NCBI GenBank assembly: GCA_017161665.1
Contig: JADFCT010000067.1
Coordinates: 1-12,365, forward strand
Source of the DNA: Candidatus Sumerlaeota bacterium
GTDB lineage: Bacteria; Sumerlaeota; Sumerlaeia; JADFCT01
Direction of reading: 5' to 3'
DNA: 12,365 nucleotides
Shown here: positions 6,466 through 12,365 of the stretch, piece after piece
Layout: every line of letters starts with the position of its first letter
How positions within the stretch are numbered: the stretch's first letter is position 1
Made by a program: the position numbers and the translations under genes
The notes under the pieces: generated by a model
What the model was told of the DNA's origin: nothing
The model's database searches: none
What the model saw: the letters and a program-made list of their open reading frames with translations, nothing else

Positions 6466-7763
6466 TATGAAACGACTTCCGAACAGGCCACCTTATCCTC
6501 GGTCCGCTGATTCAAGTCCTTGATCTTGACACAACCGGCGGACCATTCGTTCCCTCCGGCGATGATGGCATAGGGAATCCCCAAATCCGAAGCGTATCCC
6601 AGTTGTTTGCCCAGTCCGGCGTCTTCCAGATAAACAATCGTCGCAATCCCCGCGTTCCGCAGATCGCGGGCCAGTTCCAGATAACGGCGCCAATGTTCTT
6701 TTTCAAGAACTGTCACCAGGACAGTCGTGGCGCTTCGCGGCGTCCCATCGATCATCCCCGAATCCACCAGAAGATTCAGGAGGCGGCTGAGGCCGATGCT
6801 CACGCCGACGCCGGGGAACTTCTCTTTTGAGAAATATTCGGACAGATCATCGTACCGACCACCCGAACAGACGCTGCCCCATTCTTCCCGGCCGGGGATA
6901 AAGGTCTCGAACACCGTGCCCGTATAATAATCCAGCCCCCGGGCAATGGTAAGGTCGTAGTGTATCTTGTCGGGCGAACATCCCAGAAGGACCGCAGTGG
7001 CGATAGTATTCTCAAGAACCCTCAGTCCGTCAAGGGCTACATCTGAAGATTCAAACACCTGACGCACACCGGCGAAATCCTCCGCCGAAACCATGTCCCG
7101 CACAAACGCCGTCACCCGGTCCTCCACGCCCTGCGCCGTCATCCGGCTCAGCGCCGTATCCAGTCCGTCCCGTTGCGATTTATCCAGTTCCTGCAAGACC
7201 AGACCCGACATCTCGGGCGACCAGCCAAAGGCCTTCGCCACATCGCGCCAGATACGGCGGTCGGACACATGGATGATGTGCTCGCTGACACCGATGGCCT
7301 CGAAGACGCTCGAAATGATGGCCGGAATCTCGGCGTCATAAACATCGTCCAGATTCTGCCGCCCCACCACGTCGATGTCGCATTGATAGAACTCGCGGAA
7401 CCGCCCCCGCTGCGCGCGCTCACCACGCCAGACCTTTTGGATCTGATAACGCCGGAAAGGAAAGGTCAGATCGTTGGCGTGACAGGCCACATACCGCGCC
7501 AGGGGAACCGTCAGGTCGAAATGGAGCCCCATGGCCGTCTTCGATTCCGTTCCCTCCGGCTTGCCCACTGTATAGATCTGCCGCCCCATGCCACCCTTGG
7601 CCGTCAGGACGTCCATCCGCTCCACGGCCGGCGTTTCAATCGGCTGAAATCCGAACAGCTCATATTGCGAGCGGATCGTATCGATCATCTCACATTCGAT
7701 CTGCTGACGCATCGGCAGATTCTCGGGAAATCCAGATATCGGTTTGACGGAGATCTTATTCAT
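6447..7763 (-). CDS. hisS: Histidine--tRNA ligase
   Basis: This class II aminoacyl-tRNA synthetase charges tRNA-His with histidine in the cytoplasm. The 438-residue length fits. Motif 2 lies at 103-134 with 'FRRYQIQKVWRGERAQRGR' and 'EFYQCDIDVVG'. The histidine-specific HisA motif is RGLDYYTG (275-282), the HisB-like SGGRYDDL begins at 300, and motif 3 'GVGVSIGLSRL' lies near 318-328. Residues ~345-438 form the anticodon-binding domain. The N-terminus reads 'ISGFPENLP' instead of the usual KGxxDxxP type, placing it in a distinct hisS subgroup, though exact affiliation is uncertain. The ATG at 7763 has no evident Shine-Dalgarno sequence; the upstream bases are 'AAAGTTGTTTTT'. Two tRNA-His genes follow directly, so enzyme and substrate are adjacent. 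It is 93 bases after the preceding membrane-protein gene. Confidence 0.97.
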   Translation of the reverse strand: MNKISVKPISGFPENLPMRQQIECEMIDTIRSQYELFGFQPIETPAVERMDVLTAKGGMGRQIYTVGKPEGTESKTAMGLHFDLTVPLARYVACHANDLTFPFRRYQIQKVWRGERAQRGRFREFYQCDIDVVGRQNLDDVYDAEIPAIISSVFEAIGVSEHIIHVSDRRIWRDVAKAFGWSPEMSGLVLQELDKSQRDGLDTALSRMTAQGVEDRVTAFVRDMVSAEDFAGVRQVFESSDVALDGLRVLENTIATAVLLGCSPDKIHYDLTIARGLDYYTGTVFETFIPGREEWGSVCSGGRYDDLSEYFSKEKFPGVGVSIGLSRLLNLLVDSGMIDGTPRSATTVLVTVLEKEHWRRYLELARDLRNAGIATIVYLEDAGLGKQLGYASDLGIPYAIIAGGNEWSAGCVKIKDLNQRTEDKVACSEVVSYIAARR

Positions 7764-7798
7764 AAAAACAACTTTGGACCGTTTAGCATACCGACGCC

Positions 7799-7818
7799 CT
7801 GCGCCGGGAACGGCGCAG
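7799..7818. other. Perfect 8-bp hairpin upstream of hisS
   Basis: CTGCGCCG-GGAA-CGGCGCAG is a perfect inverted repeat with a 4-base loop. On the minus strand a further CGCC/GGCG outer pairing is possible around a bulge. It lies in the 93-base gap between the membrane-protein gene and hisS and has no T-run, so it is not a classical terminator. It could be a hisS leader structure or transcript-end stabiliser; role unknown. Confidence 0.5.
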
Positions 7819-7856
7819 CCGAAGGGCGGGAATGATGGAGGCCTCTTCTCATTCAG

Positions 7857-8402
7857 TCAAGGCCTATTTGTGGACCGTACGCGGTTGGCAATTTCGCGAA
7901 CCACATCTTCCAGCGTATAGGCGTCCAGCAAGTCACTGGACTCTCGGTCGCTGGAACGGCCGAGTCGGTCCAGAACCCCTTCGTATATCTCGTTGGCCAC
8001 GAAACCGTCCCACGTGAAGACAGCGGCGAGCACATCGTCCTTGGAAACCGGATAATTCCGAATGTGGGCGCAGGCCTGCGTCTCCTCGTAAATCGCCCGA
8101 GTGACCTCATCACTCAAACCATAGTCCCGGATTTGATCCCGAAACGATTCAATCCCCCACCCCGTCCGTTCCCGGCGATTCCGTAACTGCGCCCGATAGT
8201 AGGGCGCCATATCCGCCTTGACAGCCACCGCCAGGGCAAATAATCCAGCCAACACAAAAACGGTCCAGTGGGCCTCCATAAAGGCCCACAGAATCAGACC
8301 ATACAGGCCCAGGATCCCTCCGGCCACAGCCAGAGCGAACAACAAACGCCACAGCGCCCGGGTCAACCGGCGCCGGATCTGTTGGGTCAAGGTTTCCGAC
8401 AT
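7857..8402 (-). CDS. Two-helix membrane protein of unknown function
   Basis: I do not recognise this 181-residue protein. It has a short basic N-terminus ('QQIRRRLTRALWR') and two hydrophobic segments at about 20-41 and 46-62. The rest is a soluble, charged, probably helical tail of ~115 residues with 'NYPVSKDDVLAAVF' and 'ANEIYEGVLDRLGR'. The basic N-terminus predicts that both ends face the cytoplasm. The start at 8402 is chosen because the hydrophobic segments follow naturally. The frame can extend to 8525, but that region is Arg/Ala-rich, overlaps the upstream gene and contains a strong hairpin. The Shine-Dalgarno signal is weak. It lies between the secreted coiled-coil gene and hisS on the same strand and may share a transcript with the former. 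Confidence 0.65.
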   Translation of the reverse strand: MSETLTQQIRRRLTRALWRLLFALAVAGGILGLYGLILWAFMEAHWTVFVLAGLFALAVAVKADMAPYYRAQLRNRRERTGWGIESFRDQIRDYGLSDEVTRAIYEETQACAHIRNYPVSKDDVLAAVFTWDGFVANEIYEGVLDRLGRSSDRESSDLLDAYTLEDVVREIANRVRSTNRP

Positions 8403-8424
8403 GAAATGAACACGTCCGTTATCG

Positions 8425-8490
8425 AAAAAAGCCGGGACTGTCGATCCCCGCGCCGCCGCCCGCCCGAAGCGCGAAGCGGCGGCGACGGGG
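8425..8490 (-). terminator. Strong intercistronic hairpin with downstream T-run
   Basis: CCCCG-CGCCGCC (8446-8457) pairs with GGCGGCG-A-CGGGG (8478-8490), a 12-bp stem with one bulged A. On the minus strand it follows the stop of the coiled-coil gene by about 10 bases. A small GGGA/TCCC stem and six T (8430-8425) come next. It could terminate or attenuate transcription before the membrane-protein gene. The T-run is about 15 bases from the main stem, so it is not a textbook terminator. Confidence 0.4.
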
Positions 8491-8499
8491 CGTTGATTT

Positions 8500-9741
8500 C
8501 TACCGATCTTTGATGAGGCCCACATCCAGTTGTTCGTATTCCCGGCGCAGCGCGGTGTTGTTAAAGGCCCGGAGCTGTGGCATGTTGAGTTTCATGATCT
8601 TATCGAAATTGCGGTTGCCCGTGCGGATCAGATCCGCCACGTTACTGGACACGGCCACCGTCTTGTAGGTGTTGACGGCCGTGGCCCGAATGCGGCGGGT
8701 GTTCTCAATCTGATCGCGCACGCCCTTGGCCATGGCTTCGAGATACACGATATAATTGCGTGAGGCGTCGATCGTCAACTGATTGGCCGAGATGTTGGAG
8801 CGAAGGACCTCCTCGTCGCCCTGTTGGGCGGCGATCAGACGCTTCGCCTCCGCAATGTTCGTCAAGGCGTCCTGCTCATATTGGCGCAGGTTGGGGATAT
8901 ACACGTTTTCAACGGTCTCAACAAAGAGGGTCTGCGCCCGCTCCAGCATCTGCGCCAACAGGACGTACATGCCATAATACCGCCGGGCAGTCTCGGGTGA
9001 TTCGCTGCTTTCTTCGGTCAGCTTCTGAAGGACGAGTGTCACTTCCTTGATATTTTCAAAGACGATGGCCAGGGAAATAAAGTCCGTCCCCGGAACAGTG
9101 GAAACCAGCGCGTCAACGGCTTCATCGGAGACCTGAATGCCTTTGGCGCGCAATTCGGCGCCCAGTTGGGCCTTGAGTTTTTCAATTTCAAGTTCTGCCG
9201 CTGCGATATTGGCTTCCGTTTCCCCGATCAGTTTGTCGTAGGCCTCTTTGGTCTTCAGAAAGGGATTCATCCGCTCCATGGTCGATGTTTCCGCATGAAG
9301 GGGCGCCAGGATCCGCTCTTTTTTCATTTCAATGATTTTGACCTGTCGCGCTTTATTCTGCTGCGCCAGGGTTCGGATCATATCGCGATAATCGCTGAGA
9401 TAGGATTCATCAAGCAGGGTGATGGCCTTGTCCAGGAGTTTGTCAATGGCCGCTTGATTGGATTCCTTGTCCGCGCCCCAGATCAGTGTACTATCCGGCA
9501 GCCCGTCGTGTTGATCGAAGAGCGTCAGGGTTTCATCAAGGGCGGGCATCACCTCTCGAATAATAACGCGCCGGAGATCCGTTTGTTTCTGGTCTCCCCC
9601 ATCCGGGACACTTGTGGCGGGAACGAAAGGCGGTGGTGTCGCCTCGGCGGCCGGAAGACCGGACAGCGAAAGCCCCCACAACAAAAGACATAAGGCATAT
9701 GACCCATTACTTTTTGAAAAAAACCAAGAATGCTTCCCCAT
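8500..9741 (-). CDS. Secreted alpha-helical coiled-coil protein of unknown function
   Basis: I do not recognise this 413-residue precursor. It begins with a basic stretch and hydrophobic 'YALCLLLWGLSLSGLPA', with a likely signal peptidase site after AAEA near residue 34. A Pro-rich linker (35-50) follows. The rest is almost wholly helical and charged, with probable coiled coils at ~130-200 ('AAAELEIEKLKAQLGAEL') and ~285-355 ('RQYEQDALTNIAEAKRL'). There are no Cys residues after the signal peptide, no lipobox and no further membrane segment. The C-terminal part ('NTYKTVAVSSNVADLIR') is faintly like TelA/KlaA toxic-anion-resistance proteins, but those are cytoplasmic, so I do not assign it. 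The start at 9741 is chosen because AAAGGA lies 9 bases upstream; an in-frame ATG at 9759 lacks such a site. Presumed periplasmic or cell-surface structural role. Confidence 0.7.
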   Translation of the reverse strand: MGKHSWFFSKSNGSYALCLLLWGLSLSGLPAAEATPPPFVPATSVPDGGDQKQTDLRRVIIREVMPALDETLTLFDQHDGLPDSTLIWGADKESNQAAIDKLLDKAITLLDESYLSDYRDMIRTLAQQNKARQVKIIEMKKERILAPLHAETSTMERMNPFLKTKEAYDKLIGETEANIAAAELEIEKLKAQLGAELRAKGIQVSDEAVDALVSTVPGTDFISLAIVFENIKEVTLVLQKLTEESSESPETARRYYGMYVLLAQMLERAQTLFVETVENVYIPNLRQYEQDALTNIAEAKRLIAAQQGDEEVLRSNISANQLTIDASRNYIVYLEAMAKGVRDQIENTRRIRATAVNTYKTVAVSSNVADLIRTGNRNFDKIMKLNMPQLRAFNNTALRREYEQLDVGLIKDR

Positions 9742-9876
9742 TGCTGATTTTCCTTTCATCAAATCATGGAGGTATTGTTCCGGGAAACCGCTGAGGAAGC
9801 GAGGGAAAAACGATTGGCCAACGGCGCGGAAGACCACAGGCCCCCGAACCGATCCATCCCACCGGTTAATTCGGGA

Positions 9877-9905
9877 TTGCATGATTCGGCGCGCTTCGTT
9901 CTAAT
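9877..9905 (+). promoter_or_regulatory. Candidate sigma-70-like promoter for the 95-residue gene
   Basis: TTGCAT and TCTAAT are separated by 17 bases; the -10 element matches TATAAT at five of six positions, the -35 only at three. It sits 58 bases before the ATG at 9964, in the 222-bp gap between divergent genes. Chance occurrence is possible, and the housekeeping consensus of this organism is unknown. Confidence 0.35.
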
Positions 9906-9963
9906 GGGACCCAGACAGTTCGCTCGCATTGGGAAACCCCAATTTACCGGAAGGGAATACGTT

Positions 9964-10251
9964 ATGGACACCAGCGGCGGTCCCGCTCATTTGGATGAAA
10001 ACGCGCAGGCGACACTCAACACCTTGATGCAAAAGGTCCAGGATTTGGAAGATCTCATCGAGGAGTTGACTGAAGTCGCTCTGGTCAATCGCGCCGTCAC
10101 ACTGGCCCTCGTTTCGCGCAACATCATCAGCCGCGAGGAATTACGCGCCATCTATGAGCGGATTGAGATCGCCCACGGACAAGCGGTCGAGAGCGAAGAA
10201 GGGTATCGCATTCTGCCCGGAGCGGCGGCGTATTTCCTGGAAGCGGACTGA
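9964..10251 (+). CDS. Small helical protein of unknown function
   Basis: This 95-residue acidic protein has a probable coiled coil at about 15-40 ('MQKVQDLEDLIEELTEVAL') and a second helix pair at ~45-75 ('IISREELRAIYERIEIAHG'). There is no signal peptide, membrane segment or metal motif, so it is probably cytoplasmic and oligomeric. The start at 9964 is chosen because GGAAGGGA lies 7 bases upstream and the earlier in-frame extension to 9766 is not protein-like. It is followed after 35 bases by a PilZ gene on the same strand, so the two are probably co-transcribed. It may be a partner of the PilZ protein; that is inference. Confidence 0.75.
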   Translation: MDTSGGPAHLDENAQATLNTLMQKVQDLEDLIEELTEVALVNRAVTLALVSRNIISREELRAIYERIEIAHGQAVESEEGYRILPGAAAYFLEAD

Positions 10252-10286
10252 CCATCGCGCCGGTTCCCAATGGAGGACTCCCCCTT

Positions 10287-10664
10287 ATGACGGATCAACA
10301 GCGACAATTCACCCGCGTGCCCTATCACGCCGAAGCCACCCTGATTGTGGGGGGGCAAACGTATCCATCGATTCCCATTGAAAACATCAGCACCGGCGGT
10401 TGCCTCCTGACGCATTCGCTCGCCGATGAATCGCAGACCCGTTGCGAAGTCATCATTCGCCTGGCCGGCGCGGATATTTCCGTCCGCGTCCAGGGCGCCA
10501 TTTGCCGTCACTCCCCCACCCAGGTCGCCGTGGCCTTCGACACCATCAGCGACGAGGGCCTGACCCATCTGCGGCGCATCATCGAATACAACGCCACCGA
10601 TCCCGACGCCGTGGAAGACGAATTCCTCACCAATCCCAGCTGGCGCTCGGAACCGAAGACCTGA
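10287..10664 (+). CDS. PilZ domain protein, candidate c-di-GMP effector
   Basis: This 125-residue single-domain protein carries the PilZ c-di-GMP binding signature: RQFTR (6-10, the RxxxR motif) at the N-terminus and NISTGG (33-38, the [D/N]xSxxG motif) on the following strand. Beta strands and a C-terminal helix follow ('EGLTHLRRIIEYN'). PilZ proteins change conformation or partner on binding the second messenger and control motility, exopolysaccharide or transcription. All ligand-contact positions of the signature are present, so binding is likely intact. There is no output domain, so it must act through another protein. GGAGG lies 10 bases before the ATG. It is downstream of the 95-residue helical gene. 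Confidence 0.92.
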   Translation: MTDQQRQFTRVPYHAEATLIVGGQTYPSIPIENISTGGCLLTHSLADESQTRCEVIIRLAGADISVRVQGAICRHSPTQVAVAFDTISDEGLTHLRRIIEYNATDPDAVEDEFLTNPSWRSEPKT

Positions 10665-10685
10665 TCCAGGATCGCATAAGACAGC

Positions 10686-10713
10686 GGCGCCCGGGAAACA
10701 ACTCCCGGACGCC
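10686..10713. terminator. Hairpin between convergent PilZ and oxidoreductase genes
   Basis: GGCG-C-CCGGGA pairs with TCCCGG-A-CGCC around an AACAAC loop: ten pairs with one internal mismatch. It lies in the 75-base gap between the two converging genes and could serve both. Tails are only moderately T-rich (TGTTGCGTT on plus, GCTGTCTT on minus), so intrinsic termination would be imperfect. Confidence 0.55.
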
Positions 10714-10739
10714 TGTTGCGTTGCCATAGAACGGGCTGA

Positions 10740-12089
10740 TCACACCGTCGCCGGCGTCGGATGAATCCACGGCGCGCGGTAGGGACGGGCCAGCAGTTTG
10801 TTCGCTTCCGGATCGTTGACAATCCGTCCCGCCGCAGGATCCCACTCCAGGGTCCGACCCGTCTCCAGGGCCATGTTCGCCAGAATGCAACTGGCCGTCG
10901 TGATGTGAATGTCATCAACCGAGGCCACCGGCTTCTTGCGCGTTTCGATACTCGCCAGAAAATCCTTGATGTGTCGCCGCATGGCCGGCGCCACATGTTT
11001 TTCCAGGCCCTCCTCGGTCTTGTCCTCGGGATACTCCTCGAGTTCATACACCACCTTCTGGCTGATCGGCGCCGCGTCCCGGTTTTGCGGAATGAATTCA
11101 TAACCATGCACACTGGCTTTCAGCGTGCCCTTGTCGCCATAGAAGGTCATGCCCCACTGATCGCTGGGATCGGGGGCCTTGCCCCATGTGCGATGCTGCC
11201 AGATCACCTCCAGGTCGCCGAAGTCAAAGGCGGCCATTTGCGTATCCGGCACATTGGCCACGCTGGCCTTATCCACCAGAATGCCTCCCGTGGAAGACAC
11301 ACGAATCGGCCAGCCCAGTTCGAGCATCCAGCGCACCGTGTCCAACATGTGGACACACATATCGCCCAGGATGCCATTACCATATTCCTTGAAGGCCCGC
11401 CAACCTCGCGGATGCATGGCCTTGTGGAAGGGACGCAGAGGCGCGGGGCCGGTCCAGAAATCAAAATCCAGTCCGGGAGGGGGAGCCGAAGGCGGCGAGG
11501 TGTCCCGTGTGCGCATGTGGTAGTAGCAATAGACCTCCACATGGCCGATCGTTCCGAGTTTGCCCGTGCGGATGATCTTGTCCCGCGCATCGATCAGGTG
11601 AGGGGTGCTTCGCCGTTGCGTATTGATCTGAACGATCCGGCCATACTTCTCCGCCGCCGCGACCATCGCCTGGCCTTCCACGATATCGACACTGATGGGT
11701 TTCTCGCAATACACATCGGCGCCCGCCTTCATGGCCGCAATGGCCGCCAGCGCATGCCAGTGATCCGGCGTCGAGACCTGAACGATGTCAAATTTCTCCT
11801 TGGCAAGCATCTGCCGATAATCGTGATACAGTCGCGGCTCCTTGCCCGAAACCTGACGGGTGGCGATGAGTTTCGCCGCCTCCTTGCGCATGGTCTCGTC
11901 CACATCACAGATCGCCACCACGTCGATGGGCGCCACCTGGAGAAACCGCAGCAAGGCGCTCTTGCCATACCACCCGCTGCCGATCAGGCCCATCCGTTTC
12001 GGCGGCGCGTCCGCGCCGACCACATAAGGACTCACCGCGCTGAGCGCCAGCCCGGCGGCGCCCATTTTCAGAAAACTGCGTCGATCCAT
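10740..12089 (-). CDS. Tat-exported Gfo/Idh/MocA family oxidoreductase
   Basis: This 449-residue protein opens with a twin-arginine signal, DRRSFLK (2-8), followed by 'AAGLALSAVSPYVVGA', so it is probably exported folded with its nicotinamide cofactor. The Rossmann GxGxxG is GSGWYG (37-42). The EKP motif with the usual catalytic Lys is at 129-131 (K130), and the GxxxH..D segment 'GDMCVHMLD' gives H247 and D250. 'DFDFWTGPAPLRPFHKA' and 'HPRGWRAFKEYG' are typical of the large PVC-type subgroup. Such enzymes oxidise or reduce sugars and cyclitols; the substrate here is unknown. GGAGG lies 9 bases before the ATG. The frame extension to 12224 overlaps the sulfatase end and is not protein-like. It follows a sulfatase gene by 100 bases on the same strand, suggesting shared use in polysaccharide breakdown. 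Confidence 0.93.
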   Translation of the reverse strand: MDRRSFLKMGAAGLALSAVSPYVVGADAPPKRMGLIGSGWYGKSALLRFLQVAPIDVVAICDVDETMRKEAAKLIATRQVSGKEPRLYHDYRQMLAKEKFDIVQVSTPDHWHALAAIAAMKAGADVYCEKPISVDIVEGQAMVAAAEKYGRIVQINTQRRSTPHLIDARDKIIRTGKLGTIGHVEVYCYYHMRTRDTSPPSAPPPGLDFDFWTGPAPLRPFHKAMHPRGWRAFKEYGNGILGDMCVHMLDTVRWMLELGWPIRVSSTGGILVDKASVANVPDTQMAAFDFGDLEVIWQHRTWGKAPDPSDQWGMTFYGDKGTLKASVHGYEFIPQNRDAAPISQKVVYELEEYPEDKTEEGLEKHVAPAMRRHIKDFLASIETRKKPVASVDDIHITTASCILANMALETGRTLEWDPAAGRIVNDPEANKLLARPYRAPWIHPTPATV

Positions 12090-12189
12090 AGATTGTTCCC
12101 TCCAAGGAATTCCTAAACGCCCACGAGGCGCATTCCATTGATTCAACTGCCGCCGCCGTCCGGCGATCGGACGTCCGGGATTGCGCTGG

Positions 12190-12365
12190 TCAGACCGCCG
12201 CGCAAGCGGCCACCCATTGTTCATGCAAAGATTTCAATTCGTCAACCACATCCGGATACTCGGCCGACAAATCCTTCGTTTCCGTGCGATCCGCCTGTAG
12301 ATCGAACAGTTCCCATTTGTTCTGCCAGGAGACGAGTTTCCATTTGCCCTTCAAAACGCCCTTGC
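12190..12365 (-). CDS. Sulfatase, C-terminal end (5' partial)
   Basis: The minus-strand frame is open to the right edge and encodes the last 57 residues before a TGA at 12192-12190. 'GKWKLVSWQNKWELFDLQAD' followed by 'RTETKDLSAEYPDVVDELK' is the characteristic C-terminal end of type I (formylglycine) sulfatases, where 'WELYDLxxDPxExxNLA' precedes a final helix. The catalytic N-terminal part, including the Cys/Ser-x-Pro-x-Arg site, lies outside the window, so activity cannot be judged. It is upstream of the Gfo/Idh/MocA gene in transcription. Confidence 0.85.
   Translation of the reverse strand, partial: KGVLKGKWKLVSWQNKWELFDLQADRTETKDLSAEYPDVVDELKSLHEQWVAACAAV

Noticed and set aside
7764..7856. 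T-box riboswitch upstream of hisS
   Set aside because: No T-box consensus (AGGGTGGNACCGCG) or specifier stem is visible and the leader is too short.
8500..9741. TelA/KlaA tellurite-resistance protein
   Set aside because: Only a faint likeness in the C-terminal helices; the signal peptide and overall layout do not fit that cytoplasmic family.
10761..12116. 451-residue plus-strand frame
   Set aside because: It lies antisense to the Gfo/Idh/MocA gene, whose motifs are clear; the translation is His/Arg-rich and resembles no family. Similar antisense frames over hisS and ettA were dismissed for the same reason.
12090..12224. N-terminal extension of the oxidoreductase to 12224
   Set aside because: It would precede the Tat motif, overlap the sulfatase end, and lacks the GGAGG site seen before 12089.

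Overview
This is a fragment of a high-GC bacterial chromosome, with no plasmid or phage hallmark genes. The gene content points to the PVC superphylum (Planctomycetes, Verrucomicrobia, Lentisphaerae) or a nearby candidate phylum such as Hydrogenedentota. It includes a TolB-like propeller / hydrazine-synthase-alpha-like / cytochrome c protein, a Tat-exported Gfo/Idh/MocA oxidoreductase next to a sulfatase, a secreted glycosidase-like protein, and a long GC-rich structured intergenic repeat. The phylum is an inference; no rRNA is present.

Layout. (1) Bases 1-2009, plus strand: the 3' part of a di-heme propeller protein, cut by the window edge. (2) Bases 2010-2713: the only long gene-free stretch. 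It is almost filled by two diverged copies of one structured repeat in opposite orientation (about 2045-2227 and 2482-2683) around a 254-bp core that carries a second dispersed-repeat fragment. (3) Bases 2714-5841, plus strand: the translation factor ABC-F ATPase EttA, then a secreted TIM-barrel glycosidase-like protein. (4) Bases 5860-9741, minus strand. In transcription order: a secreted coiled-coil protein of unknown function, a two-helix membrane protein of unknown function, hisS, two identical tRNA-His(GTG) genes, and an HU-family DNA-binding protein. (5) Bases 9964-10664, plus strand: a 95-residue helical protein and a PilZ domain protein, probably one operon. (6) Bases 10740-12365, minus strand: a Gfo/Idh/MocA oxidoreductase, preceded in transcription by the C-terminus of a sulfatase cut by the right edge.

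How the genes fit together. The histidine block is the clearest unit: histidyl-tRNA synthetase is followed after 18 nt by two identical copies of its substrate tRNA. Terminator-like hairpins lie at the hisS stop codon and between the tRNAs, so read-through could tie enzyme and tRNA supply together. The sulfatase, oxidoreductase and glycosidase-like protein suggest use of sulfated or complex polysaccharides at the cell envelope. The PilZ protein is a candidate c-di-GMP effector. The two unknown minus-strand proteins look like envelope components.

No clearly new defence or biosynthetic system is visible. The observations most worth following are the inverted pair of structured repeats upstream of ettA, the hisS-tRNA-His-tRNA-His arrangement with its alternative hairpins, and an HU protein lacking the usual intercalating proline.
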